Assembly (NCBI RefSeq): GCF_000515255.1
Contig: NZ_KI911559.1
Location: 2,863,660 to 2,927,659, forward strand
DNA length: 64,000 nucleotides
Direction of reading: 5' to 3'
Source of the DNA: Rhodovibrio salinarum DSM 9154
GTDB taxonomy: Bacteria; Pseudomonadota; Alphaproteobacteria; Kiloniellales; Rhodovibrionaceae
Under the pieces are notes generated by a model. The model searched no databases and was not told the DNA's origin. It worked only from the letters and a program-made list of their open reading frames with translations. This document shows positions 43,809-52,695 of this stretch, one piece after another (positions within the stretch are counted from its first letter, which is position 1; every line of letters begins with the position of its first letter). The translations under genes were made by a program, and so were the position numbers.

Positions 43809-45295
43809 GCGCCCTCACCGGCCGCGCCAGCGGCCTTCTTCTGCCGGCGCGCCCGACGTAGGTCATTCTTAGGTGGGATCGGCTTGCCGCCGGCGGTCTG
43901 CGCGGCCTGCTCTGTCGCACTCCCCTCCTGCGCCGCGGCACCGCTGCTGGCGTCCTCGGCCGGCCAGTCCATGCCAAGCACGCGAGCGAGCGCGGCATAG
44001 CCGCTCTCCAGGTCCGCGCGTTCCTGCTTGTCCTGACTGAGGAAGGCCTCGATGTCGGGGACGTACTTGATCGCCTCGTCGACCTTGGGATCGGAGCCGT
44101 GCTTGTAGGCGCCGATCCGGATCAGCTCTCCCATGTCCTCGTAGGTGCTGAGCAGCCGGCGGGCACGGGTCACCAGCTCCGTCTGCGCCTGCGTATTGCA
44201 GGCCGGCATGGTCCGGGAGATCGAGCGCAGCGTGTTGATCGCGGGATAGCGCCCGCGCTCGGCGATCTGCCGATCGAGAACGATGTGCCCATCCAGGATG
44301 CCCCGCACAGCATCGGCGATCGGCTCGTTGTGGTCGTCACCTTCCACCAGCACGGTGAACAGACCCGTGATCGAACCGGTGTTCACGCCGGGCCCGGCGC
44401 GTTCCAGAACCTGCGGCAGCTCGCCGAACACACTCGGGGTATAGCCCTTGGCGGCCGGCGGCTCGCCCGCCGCCAGGCCAATCTCGCGCAGCGCCATGGC
44501 GAAGCGGGTGATCGAATCGATCAGGCAAAGCACGTCCTTGCCGTGGTCGCGGAAGTACTCGGCCAACGCCATCGTCAGGTAGACCGCCTGGCGGCGCATC
44601 GGCGGCGGCTCGTCCGAGGTGGCGACCACGACGATTGAACGCGCCAGGCCCTCCGGGCCCAACTCGTCCTCCAGCCACTCCTGCACCTCACGCCCACGTT
44701 CGCCGATCAGACCGATCACGTTGACATCGCTCGCGGTGTAGCGTGCGAGCATCGACAGCAGCACCGACTTGCCCACGCCGGAGCCGGCGAAGATGCCCAT
44801 GCGCTGGCCGCGGCAGCAGGTCTGGAAGGTGTTGAGCGCGCGCACGCCAAGATCGATCTTACCGCCGACCCGCTTGCGCGCATGGGCGGATGGCGGTGCG
44901 GCGCGCAGGGGATAGGCTTCACGCCCCTGCGGCAGCGGCCCCTTGCCATCGATCGGCTGACCCAGCGCGTTGACCACGCGCCCCAGCCACGCCGGGTCCG
45001 GTCGCACGCGCGGCTGCGCGACGGCCAGTTCCGCCTTGCAGCCGAGCGCGATCCCCTCGACCGAGCCGAACGGCAGCAGCAGCGCACGCTTGTCCCGGAA
45101 GCCCACGACCTCGCACGGCACACGACGGTCGCCGCGCGCCAGCACGTCGCAGCGCCCGCCCACCGACAGCACACCTTCCAGGCCGGTTACCTCGACCAGC
45201 ATGCCGAGCACGCTGGCCACGCGCCCGTACAGGCGTTCGGGCGGAAATCGGTCCAGATCGTCCAGGAAGGTCTTGAGAGCTGTCGGGGCGGTCAC
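43805..45295 (-). CDS. fliI: Flagellar export ATPase FliI
   Basis: FliI is the F1-beta-like ATPase energising export. The 496-residue protein has Walker A GSGVGKS (about 171-177), Walker B VLCLIDSITRF (about 253-263) and the FliI signatures LPQGREAYPLRA and PSVFGELPQVLERAG. The C-terminus has an extra Ala/Lys-rich tail of about 45 residues. Translation starts at GTG with no clear ribosome site. fliI-fliJ diverge from ctrA, and both directions share the two CtrA-like boxes. Confidence 0.94.
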   Translation of the reverse strand: MTAPTALKTFLDDLDRFPPERLYGRVASVLGMLVEVTGLEGVLSVGGRCDVLARGDRRVPCEVVGFRDKRALLLPFGSVEGIALGCKAELAVAQPRVRPDPAWLGRVVNALGQPIDGKGPLPQGREAYPLRAAPPSAHARKRVGGKIDLGVRALNTFQTCCRGQRMGIFAGSGVGKSVLLSMLARYTASDVNVIGLIGERGREVQEWLEDELGPEGLARSIVVVATSDEPPPMRRQAVYLTMALAEYFRDHGKDVLCLIDSITRFAMALREIGLAAGEPPAAKGYTPSVFGELPQVLERAGPGVNTGSITGLFTVLVEGDDHNEPIADAVRGILDGHIVLDRQIAERGRYPAINTLRSISRTMPACNTQAQTELVTRARRLLSTYEDMGELIRIGAYKHGSDPKVDEAIKYVPDIEAFLSQDKQERADLESGYAALARVLGMDWPAEDASSGAAAQEGSATEQAAQTAGGKPIPPKNDLRRARRQKKAAGAAGEGA

Positions 45296-45367
45296 AGGAA
45301 ACGGGCTCGCGTAGGCTACCGAGAAGGATGTAAGGCGTCACTACCGGGAAGTATGGCGGCTACCGTT

Positions 45368-45406
45368 TTAAGCTTCCGTAAAGCGCGCCCGTTTACCTCG
45401 CATTAA
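45368..45406. promoter_or_regulatory. Two CtrA-like boxes in the fliI-ctrA divergent region
   Basis: TTAA-N7-TAAA at 45368-45382 and TTTA-N7-TTAA at 45392-45406 are the same one-mismatch CtrA motif in opposite orientations, 24 bases apart. They lie 69-107 bases before ctrA and 73-111 bases before fliI. CtrA autoregulation is established in Caulobacter, where fliI is also a CtrA-dependent gene. Confidence 0.6.
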
Positions 45407-45474
45407 TGAAGCTTTCCCATATTGGTTAACATCGTTACCCTGGCGACATCGCGACACCCCGGAGATCCAACGAG

Positions 45475-46176
45475 ATGCGTGTCCTCCTCGTCGAAGACGA
45501 CAGCGCCATGGCGCAGAGCATCGAAACGATGCTCAAGTCGGAAGGCTATATCTGCGATACCACCGACATGGGGGAGGATGGGCTCGAGATCGGCAAGCTG
45601 TACGATTACGACATCATCATCCTCGACCTCATGCTGCCGGACATCGACGGCTACGAGGTGCTGCGCCGCATGCGCGCGGCCAAGATCAACACGCCGATCC
45701 TGATCCTCTCCGGCCTGTCCGGGCTGGACGACAAGCTGAAGGGCTTGGGGTTCGGCGCCGACGACTACCTGACCAAGCCGTTCGACAAGCGCGAACTGGT
45801 AGCGCGGATCCAGGCGATCGTGCGGCGGTCCAAGGGCCACAGCGAAAGCATCATCCGCACCGGCAAGATCGCCGTCAATCTGGACGCCCGCACGGTCGAG
45901 GTGGAAGGTCAGCCATTGCACCTGACCGGTAAGGAATACGGCATCCTGGAGCTGCTGTCGCTGCGCAAGGGCACGACGCTGACCAAAGAAATGTTCCTCA
46001 ACCACCTCTACGGCGGCATGGACGAGCCGGAGCTGAAGATCATCGACGTGTTCGTCTGCAAGCTGCGCAAGAAGCTCGCCAATGCCACCGGCGGCGCCAA
46101 CTACATCGAGACGGTGTGGGGCCGCGGCTATATGCTGCGCGACCCGGAAATGGCGTCGGATAAGGTTAAGGCGTAA
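45475..46176 (+). CDS. ctrA: Cell-cycle response regulator CtrA
   Basis: CtrA is the master regulator of the alphaproteobacterial cell cycle and of motility. The 233-residue protein matches CtrA over its whole length: receiver (1-120) starting [20 protein letters not shown] with phospho-acceptor Asp51, then the CtrA-specific [11 protein letters not shown] and [12 protein letters not shown], and an OmpR-type winged helix (about 125-225) ending [13 protein letters not shown]. In non-Caulobacter members of the Rhodospirillales it mainly controls motility, consistent with its location here. A terminator follows. Confidence 0.97.
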   Translation: MRVLLVEDDSAMAQSIETMLKSEGYICDTTDMGEDGLEIGKLYDYDIIILDLMLPDIDGYEVLRRMRAAKINTPILILSGLSGLDDKLKGLGFGADDYLTKPFDKRELVARIQAIVRRSKGHSESIIRTGKIAVNLDARTVEVEGQPLHLTGKEYGILELLSLRKGTTLTKEMFLNHLYGGMDEPELKIIDVFVCKLRKKLANATGGANYIETVWGRGYMLRDPEMASDKVKA

Positions 46177-46205
46177 ACGCAGCCGTGTTGACGTGACTGC
46201 AACGC

Positions 46206-46250
46206 GTTCGGGCGGACGTTTCCGAAGAGACGTCCGCCCGAACTGTTTAA
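46206..46250 (+). terminator. Terminator of ctrA
   Basis: A perfect 14-base-pair stem (46206-46219 / 46230-46243) with a 10-base loop is followed by TGTTTAAT. Confidence 0.85.
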
Positions 46251-46302
46251 TATCTATGCTGACGCGACGGCACCAAACGACCCCACAGCCGGTATGCTGA
46301 TA

Positions 46303-46350
46303 TGTGGTCATGGCGGATTGCTGCTCAGGCAGCGCCTCGCCATGACCACA
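46303..46350 (-). other. Long nested hairpin between ctrA and cheR
   Basis: TGTGGTCATGGCG (46303-46315) pairs perfectly with 46338-46350; inside, GCTGC (46320-46324) pairs with GCAGC (46329-46333). It lies 20 bases after the cheR stop on the minus strand. No T run follows, so it may protect the 3' end of the che transcript or act as a weak terminator. Confidence 0.6.
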
Positions 46351-46370
46351 CGGTCTTGAACACCGCCGCG

Positions 46371-47246
46371 CTAGGCGGCGCCAGCGCGACCAACGCTTGG
46401 GCTTTTCAGCGCCGTGGCGGTCCCGTCGGTCCGGGCGTAGAGCCCACGCTGGCCGTCGACCATCTTGAACTTGTCGGTCACGCCCAGCACCGTCTCAGCC
46501 CCGCCCAGGGTCAGGAAACCATCCTCCGCCAGATGCTTGGCGATGCTTTCCAGCACCTTGCCCTTGGTCGCCTGGTCGAAATAGATCAGCACGTTGCGGC
46601 AAAATACAATGTCGAACTTGCCGAGTGCGCCCGGGCCGTCCAGCAGGTTGTGCACCTTGAAGGTAACCATACGGCGTAGCTGATCGCTGATCCGCCACTG
46701 GTCGCCATCCTGGGTGAAGTACTTGGCAAGCAGGGTGACGGGCAAGCCCCGCTGCACCTCGAACTGGGTGTAGCGCCCCTCGGTCGCGCGGTGCAGGATC
46801 GGCCGCGACAGGTCGGTGGCGATGATCTCGATCCGCCAGTCGCGCAGCTTGTGCTGCATGTCGTTCAGGATCATCGCGATCGAGTAGGGTTCCTGCCCGC
46901 TGGAGCAGGCCGCTGACCAGATCCGCAAGCGTTTGTTCGATCCCCGGGAGGCCAGGAGCGACGGCAGGATAACGTCGCGCAGCTGGTCGAATGGCCGCTG
47001 GTCGCGAAAGAAGAAGGACTCGTTGGTGGTCATCGCCTCGACCACCTCAAGCAGCAGCTTGGAATCGGCGCCCTTGCCCTCCCGGCGCACCAGGGCGCGG
47101 ATCAGCGCCTTGGCATCGGTAAAGCCCCAGGTCCGCGCCACCGGTGTCAGGCGGCTTTCGGCCAGATACGCCTTGTCTTGGCCAAGTACGAGACCCGACT
47201 GGCTCTTAAGCAATGCCGACAGCTTCTGAAAGTCCTCGGGGGTCAT
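46371..47246 (-). CDS. cheR: Chemotaxis methyltransferase CheR
   Basis: CheR methylates chemoreceptor glutamates with SAM. The 291-residue protein has the helical N-terminal domain (about 1-75) and the CheR catalytic domain (about 80-280): NESFFFRD, LRIWSAACSSGQEPYSIAM and DIVFCRNVLIYFD. The start at 47246 overlaps the cheB stop as ATGA; a longer frame from 47351 runs into cheB. It is the last gene of the cheA-cheW-cheY-cheB-cheR operon. Confidence 0.95.
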   Translation of the reverse strand: MTPEDFQKLSALLKSQSGLVLGQDKAYLAESRLTPVARTWGFTDAKALIRALVRREGKGADSKLLLEVVEAMTTNESFFFRDQRPFDQLRDVILPSLLASRGSNKRLRIWSAACSSGQEPYSIAMILNDMQHKLRDWRIEIIATDLSRPILHRATEGRYTQFEVQRGLPVTLLAKYFTQDGDQWRISDQLRRMVTFKVHNLLDGPGALGKFDIVFCRNVLIYFDQATKGKVLESIAKHLAEDGFLTLGGAETVLGVTDKFKMVDGQRGLYARTDGTATALKSPSVGRAGAA

Positions 47247-48457
47247 GCCGCATTCCTCACGATCAATTTCTGGACCGCAGCTGCCAGCTCTGGGAGCGGC
47301 AACACAGCCGAACAAAGTCCCGCCTTTGCCACAGCACGCGGCATTCCCCAAACGACCGAAGTCGCCTCATCTTGGGCGAGCACGTGCCCGCCCGCCTGCA
47401 CCGCCACCTCGGAACCCTTCAGCCCGTCACTGCCCATCCCGGTTAGGATCACGGTCAACAACTTGCTCCCGTAGATCGGGGCAAGGCTGCGCAGCATCGG
47501 GTCGACCGACGGTTTGCAGAAGTTTTCCGGCGGCCCGTCCGCCAGTTTGATCTTGGTCTTGCCGCCGGCGTCCCTCTCGACGGTCATGTGTTTACCGCCC
47601 GGAGCGATGTAGACGTGCCCGCCCACCAACGGATCGCCGTCCTTACCCTCCGAACAGGTCAGCTTGGTTTGCCGGCCGATGTGATCGGCCAGCAATGCGG
47701 TGAACGTGGCCGGCATGTGCTGGGTGATCAGCACCGGCTGAGTGATCCGCCCGAGTCCGCCCAAGAACTTGAACAGCGCCTGCGGCCCGCCGGTGGACGA
47801 TCCGATCGCCAGCACCTCCGGCCTGACGGTTGGCATCGGACGCAGTTTGATCGACCCATCGCCAGCAGGCGCCGGCGCCGGTCGCGCCGCGGCCGCCGAC
47901 GCCCGCGTGCCACTCGACGCCGGGGTCGAGGCTGCGGACGGCGTCGGCGCGCTTCCGCCCAGCGACCGTGGTCGTACGGGCGCAACCGACTTGCCGCCGC
48001 GGTTGCGCCGGTGCTGCTGCGCCAGCGCCTTGACCTTGCTGCGCAGCTCCTGCTGATAGGTGCCGGTCCCATGCAGCCCGCCGGTCGATGACGGTTTGGC
48101 GATATAATCGGCTGCGCCGGCCGCCATCGCCTTCAGCGACACATCCGCGTTGGATCGCGTCAGCGTCGAGGCCATGACGACCTGCACGCCTGGCTGCGTT
48201 TCTAACAGCTTGGGCAGCGCCGTCATGCCGTCCATCACCGGCATCTCGATGTCGAGAACGATGACATCGACCGGCGTGCGCTTCAGTTCGTCGACCGCGC
48301 GCTGTCCATTGGCACAGGATGCGACAACTTCAAGCTCCGCATCCTCTTGCAAAAAGCGGCTGACCAGTCCGCGAACCACAGCCGAATCGTCGACCACCAT
48401 GATCCGAAACGGACCGCCGTCGCCTCCCCGGGCGCCGGCCGTAAAAGGTGGGGTCAT
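47243..48457 (-). CDS. cheB: Chemotaxis protein-glutamate methylesterase CheB
   Basis: CheB demethylates and deamidates chemoreceptors. The 404-residue protein has an N-terminal receiver with phospho-acceptor Asp69 (VIVLDIEMPVMDG), an unusually long Ser/Ala/Pro-rich linker (about 150-210) and the catalytic domain (about 212-400) with Ser221 in GSSTGG, His247 in TQHMP and Asp344 in TGMGSDG. The start lies one base after the cheY stop. Confidence 0.96.
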   Translation of the reverse strand: MTPPFTAGARGGDGGPFRIMVVDDSAVVRGLVSRFLQEDAELEVVASCANGQRAVDELKRTPVDVIVLDIEMPVMDGMTALPKLLETQPGVQVVMASTLTRSNADVSLKAMAAGAADYIAKPSSTGGLHGTGTYQQELRSKVKALAQQHRRNRGGKSVAPVRPRSLGGSAPTPSAASTPASSGTRASAAAARPAPAPAGDGSIKLRPMPTVRPEVLAIGSSTGGPQALFKFLGGLGRITQPVLITQHMPATFTALLADHIGRQTKLTCSEGKDGDPLVGGHVYIAPGGKHMTVERDAGGKTKIKLADGPPENFCKPSVDPMLRSLAPIYGSKLLTVILTGMGSDGLKGSEVAVQAGGHVLAQDEATSVVWGMPRAVAKAGLCSAVLPLPELAAAVQKLIVRNAA

Positions 48458-48458
48458 G

Positions 48459-48824
48459 TTACAGCAGCCCCACCTGCGTGAACTTCGATTCCACGATATC
48501 GCTGTCGAACGGCTTCATGATGTATTCGTTCGCGCCAGCGCCCAAGGCTTCCTGGATGTGCGCCATATCATTCTCAGTCGTGCAGAAGATGACCACCGGC
48601 TGTTCGCCGCCGGCGTGCTGACGCAGTTGGCGCAGGAAGTCGATGCCGTTCATCACGGGCATGTTCCAGTCCAACAGGATCGCATCCGGCATCGCCTTCT
48701 CGCAGGCTTCCAACGCCTGCTGGCCATCGCCGGCCTCGACCGTCTCGAACTGAAGCGCCTCGAGGATCTTGCGTGCGACCATGCGCACGACCTTGGAATC
48801 ATCGACGATTAGACAGCACTTCAT
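48459..48824 (-). CDS. cheY: Response regulator CheY (chemotaxis operon copy)
   Basis: The 121-residue receiver has the acidic pair Asp8-Asp9, phospho-acceptor Asp52 (LLDWNMPVMNG), the Thr of FCTTEND and Lys of MKPF. The start at 48824 fits the family; 25 codons further upstream are unconserved. It differs clearly in sequence from the cheY at 1873, so the two are separate lineages, not a recent duplication. It lies between cheW and cheB. Confidence 0.93.
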   Translation of the reverse strand: MKCCLIVDDSKVVRMVARKILEALQFETVEAGDGQQALEACEKAMPDAILLDWNMPVMNGIDFLRQLRQHAGGEQPVVIFCTTENDMAHIQEALGAGANEYIMKPFDSDIVESKFTQVGLL

Positions 48825-48956
48825 GGGAGGATCCACTCCTAATGCCACGGCCGCAGGGTGCATGTCCTGCCCGTCAGCTTTACATCTCCGCCCGCACACC
48901 TTCTCACCCCCAAAGGCCAGCGTGGGTTACGGTCAGTCGTCTCACTGTGCCTGCAG

Positions 48957-49505
48957 TTAGGCCGCCTTGGTCGCGGCCTCGTAGTCAAGCAGTCCGTCCA
49001 CGTCGAGCACCACCAGCAAACGCTCCTTCAGTCGGAAGATGCCGTTGGAATACTCGCGGAAGCGGCTGTCCAATGTCGGGGGATTGCGCTGGAAACCGGC
49101 AGGGTCGAGGGAGAGCACTTCCCCCACCTCGTCGACCAAGAGGCTGTACAACTCGCCCGACTGCTCGACCACGATCGACATCCGATCATCGGCTGCCTTG
49201 GCGGCCGGCAGGCCGAGACGCAAGCGCACATCGAGCGCGGTCACAATGCGCCCGCGCAAGTTGAGCGCGCCGGCAATCTCCGGCGGTGCAAGCGGGATGC
49301 GCGTCACCTCGCAGGCCGCGAGCACATCCTGCACCTTCAACACCGGGATGCCGAACAGTTGGCCGGCGATCACGAAAGTGACGTAGTCGGTCGCATCGCC
49401 ACCACGTGCCGCCTGAGCAGCTGCACTCTGGGCGACCGGGCCGTCCTTGCCCTTGCCTTGGTTCTGGCCCTTACCACGGGCCTTGGTATCGGTCTTTTTC
49501 GCCAT
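48957..49505 (-). CDS. cheW: Chemotaxis coupling protein CheW
   Basis: CheW links CheA to the receptors. The 182-residue protein has a Lys/Gly/Gln-rich N-terminal extension of about 37 residues and then a full CheW domain (about 40-175): DYVTFVIAGQLFGIPVLKVQDV, GALNLRGRIVTALDVRLRLGLP and LLVDEVGEVLSL. It follows cheA by 12 bases. Confidence 0.93.
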   Translation of the reverse strand: MAKKTDTKARGKGQNQGKGKDGPVAQSAAAQAARGGDATDYVTFVIAGQLFGIPVLKVQDVLAACEVTRIPLAPPEIAGALNLRGRIVTALDVRLRLGLPAAKAADDRMSIVVEQSGELYSLLVDEVGEVLSLDPAGFQRNPPTLDSRFREYSNGIFRLKERLLVVLDVDGLLDYEAATKAA

Positions 49506-49517
49506 GGTCTGGGGTCC

Positions 49518-52355
49518 TTATGCCGCGCCGCGCAGAGGCTCTTGGTCTTGGCCAAGCGTCTGGTTCAGCGAGTCGAGGAGAGTCTCGCGATCGAACTTGG
49601 CGACATAGTCGCGGAAGCCGGCCTGGCGGCCGCGCTCCAGGTCGCTCGGCGCGGCGTGCGAAGACAGGGCGACCAGTGGCGTATCCGCCCACTTGCCCTG
49701 CTCGCGCAGCGTGGCGGCGAACTCGTAGCCGTTCATACCCGGCATCTCGATGTCGGAGACGATGACGTCGAACTCGTGACCGCTGTTGCACATCTCCAAC
49801 GCCGTGTCCGCGCAGTCGGCCGTGGTGACGTCGTAGCCTGCGACGTCGAGCAGCGGCGCCAGCAGATTGCGGAAGAACGGGCTGTCGTCGACCAGCAGGA
49901 CCCGCTTGCCGTTGCCCTCGCGGGCATCGCGCACGCTCTCCGCCTCGAACCAGTCGCTGAACGCCTGGGTCAGGAAGTAACCGGCGTCGACGATATCGGT
50001 CGCCTTGCCCGCGATCACCGCACTGCCAAGGTAACCCGGCCGCTCCCCGTGCAACTCGATGTGCATCCGCTCCTCGACGATGTCGACGATCTCGTCGACC
50101 ACCAGACCCATCGAACGGTCGCGGTCGGTGAACACCAGGACCGGCTGGTTGCCGCTTTCCGCAATCTCACCGCCGGGCATGGTGATCAGCGGCATCAGCT
50201 GACCGCGGTACTGCACCACCCGCTGACCATTGGAGTCCTCGATCGTGTCGGTCGGGATCTCTTCGAGCCGTGCGACCAGGGCCAATGGCACCGCCTTGGG
50301 CGACTTGCCGGCGGCGTTGAACACCAGCATGGACACTTCTTCCTCGCTGTCGCTGCGCTGCTTGCGGGTGTCCTCCAGCGCATCGTCGCCTTCCACCAGC
50401 GTCAGTTCGCCGGACGCGGAAGCGATGCCGTTCGGGTCCAGGATCATCACCACCCGGCCATCGCCCAGAATGGTGTTGCCGGAGAACAGCGGGATATCCC
50501 GCAGGATCCGCGCGACCGGCTTGACCACGATCTCTTCGGTGTCGAAAACGCGGTCGACGATGATGCCGAAGGAATATGTCCCGACCTGGGCCACCACGAT
50601 GAAGCCGTCGGTGTCCGCTTCCGTCCGCTCGGCCGGATTTTCGCCGCCAGCGTTGTTGCCGTGGCCCTGTAGCTTCAGAAGCTCGCGCAGATTGACAAGC
50701 GGCAGCAGCCGGTCGCGCAAGCGCAGCACCGGCGTGTCCTTGATCCGCTCGATCTGGTTCTCGCTGCCGCCCTTGGCGCGCACCAGCTCCAGCACCGACA
50801 GCTGCGGGATCGCGAAGCGTTCACCCGTGCACTCCACGATCAACGCGGAGACGATCGCCAGCGTCAGCGGGATCTTCACCGTGAACTTGGAGCCCATGCC
50901 CTCCTTTGAGGACAGCTCGATCGTGCCACCGATCTTCTCGATGTTGGTGCGCACCACGTCCATGCCGACGCCGCGGCCGGAGACGGCTGTCACCGCATCG
51001 GCGGTCGAGAAGCCCGGCTTGAAGATGAACTGCTGGATCTGCTGCTCAGTGAGCTGCGCGACCTCGGCCTCGGTGGTGATCTGGTTCTTGAGCGCCTTGG
51101 CCTTGATCTTGTCGACGTTCAGGCCACGGCCGTCATCACCGATCTCGATGATGATGTGGCCGCCCTCATGGTAGGCGTTGAGCGCGATCGTGCCGACCTC
51201 GGCCTTGCCGCTCTTGGCGCGGTCGACCGTCGTCTCGATACCGTGGTCCGCGGAGTTGCGGACCATGTGGGTCAGCGGGTCCTTGATCAGCTCGAGCACC
51301 TGACGGTCGAGCTCGGTATCCTCGCCCTTCATCTTGAGCTCGATCTTCTTGTCGAGCTCCTGGGCCAGGTCACGCACGATCCGCGGCAGCTTCGACCAGG
51401 CATTGCCGATCGGCTGCATGCGCGTCTTCATGACGCCTTCCTGCAGCTCCGAGACAACGTGGTTCAGGCGCTGCAGCGGCGCGGAGAACTCGCTCTCCTG
51501 CTGGCTGCGCAGGATCTGCAGTAGCTGGTTGCGGTTCAGCACCAGCTCCGAGACAGTGGTCATCAGGTTTTCCAGCAAATCGACCGACACGCGGATCGAC
51601 TGGCTGGCGACCTGCGACTCGCGCGGCGCCTCACGCTCGGGGGGCTTGCCGGCGGGCTTGTCCGCCTTCTTGGCCGCTGGGGCCTCGGACTTGCTCTCCG
51701 CCTTAGACGCCTCGGCCTTGGCAGCCGGCTGTTCCGAAGCGGTGTCCTGAGCAGCCTCAGGGGCGGGCGTCTCGGCCTGATCGGCCGAAGCGTCAGCCGC
51801 TGGCGGCCCGGTGTCCTTCAGCTGGGCGCTCTCCGGCAGATCCTCGGGGCCCGGAGCGTTACGGAAGATCTCCTCCAGCTCGTCGACCGGCTCCGACTGC
51901 GTCTCCGGCTCCGACGTAGCGGCACCTTCCCCCGAACCCTGATCGCCCGAGTCCTCGGGCACCGGCGCATCGGGATAGTCGGCCATCTCCGAAACGGCAT
52001 CCAGCTTGGCGATCAGCGCACTGTCGTCGCCTTCCGGCTCCGATTCGGTCTCTTCCAGCGCGCTTAGGATCTCGCGGATGCGGTCCAGGCACTCCAGGAT
52101 CAGCGAAACGCGGGAAGCAGTGACGACCAGCTCGCCATCGCGAATCTTACCGAGCACCGTCTCGCCCGAGTGCGCCACGGCCTCCAGACGCGGTAGGCCC
52201 AGGAACCCGCAGGTTCCCTTGATCGTGTGCATCACACGGAAAATGTTATCCAGCAGCTCTGGCGAGGGATCTTGCTCGAGCTTGACCAGCTCGGTGTCCA
52301 GAACCTGCAGACCCTCATTGGTCTCGGTCAGGAATTCACCTAAGAGATCGTCCAT
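49518..52355 (-). CDS. cheA: Chemotaxis histidine kinase CheA with C-terminal receiver
   Basis: CheA phosphorylates CheY and CheB. In this 945-residue hybrid the order is HPt domain (about 1-105, His43 in VMHTIKGTCGFLGL), an acidic Pro/Ala linker (about 110-250), the dimerisation helices (about 255-320), the HATPase domain (about 325-510; HMVRNSADHGIE, DDGRGLNVDKI), two CheW-like regions (about 515-800) and a receiver (817-935) with VDD and phospho-acceptor Asp868. The second CheW-like region and the receiver are additions relative to E. coli CheA. The receiver may serve as a phosphate sink. The start at 52355 fits MDDLLGEFLTE. Confidence 0.94.
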   Translation of the reverse strand: MDDLLGEFLTETNEGLQVLDTELVKLEQDPSPELLDNIFRVMHTIKGTCGFLGLPRLEAVAHSGETVLGKIRDGELVVTASRVSLILECLDRIREILSALEETESEPEGDDSALIAKLDAVSEMADYPDAPVPEDSGDQGSGEGAATSEPETQSEPVDELEEIFRNAPGPEDLPESAQLKDTGPPAADASADQAETPAPEAAQDTASEQPAAKAEASKAESKSEAPAAKKADKPAGKPPEREAPRESQVASQSIRVSVDLLENLMTTVSELVLNRNQLLQILRSQQESEFSAPLQRLNHVVSELQEGVMKTRMQPIGNAWSKLPRIVRDLAQELDKKIELKMKGEDTELDRQVLELIKDPLTHMVRNSADHGIETTVDRAKSGKAEVGTIALNAYHEGGHIIIEIGDDGRGLNVDKIKAKALKNQITTEAEVAQLTEQQIQQFIFKPGFSTADAVTAVSGRGVGMDVVRTNIEKIGGTIELSSKEGMGSKFTVKIPLTLAIVSALIVECTGERFAIPQLSVLELVRAKGGSENQIERIKDTPVLRLRDRLLPLVNLRELLKLQGHGNNAGGENPAERTEADTDGFIVVAQVGTYSFGIIVDRVFDTEEIVVKPVARILRDIPLFSGNTILGDGRVVMILDPNGIASASGELTLVEGDDALEDTRKQRSDSEEEVSMLVFNAAGKSPKAVPLALVARLEEIPTDTIEDSNGQRVVQYRGQLMPLITMPGGEIAESGNQPVLVFTDRDRSMGLVVDEIVDIVEERMHIELHGERPGYLGSAVIAGKATDIVDAGYFLTQAFSDWFEAESVRDAREGNGKRVLLVDDSPFFRNLLAPLLDVAGYDVTTADCADTALEMCNSGHEFDVIVSDIEMPGMNGYEFAATLREQGKWADTPLVALSSHAAPSDLERGRQAGFRDYVAKFDRETLLDSLNQTLGQDQEPLRGAA

Positions 52356-52435
52356 ATCTGCCCCACGGCTATCGGTTCGGCGCACGCATTCGGTGTGCGC
52401 TCGTCCTATCGAGGCACAGAGTGAACCGAAATTGT

Positions 52436-52450
52436 TTAAAAGGCAGTTAC
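52436..52450 (-). promoter_or_regulatory. CtrA-like box upstream of cheA
   Basis: TTAA-N7-TTAC, one mismatch from TTAA-N7-TTAA, lies 81-95 bases before cheA in the 340-base gap 52356-52695. Further TTAA half-sites at 52584 and 52605 lack correct spacing. Nothing else recognisable is in this gap. Confidence 0.42.
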
Positions 52451-52695
52451 TCCAAACTCTCGAGCTTCACCATGAATCGCGCGGCCGACAGGTTGCAGCT
52501 CTGGACTCGCACGTCGCCCCTTCCACGACCGGATGTATGTGGCCCGGCGATCAGGCTTGTTCCCGCAGTGCCACGGGCCATTTAACTGGACGCGCGCTGG
52601 GTTAAGAACGCATCGCATTTTCACAAACGCAGCGCTAAAGTCCCGGCGTCGCCCCACATCCAACCACCAACGCCTCTGGTCCGACAGCTTCCGCG

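Noticed and set aside
48858-50672. 604-codon plus-strand frame opposite cheW and cheA
   Set aside because: cheW and cheA are unmistakable on the minus strand; the plus-strand translation has no recognisable motif.
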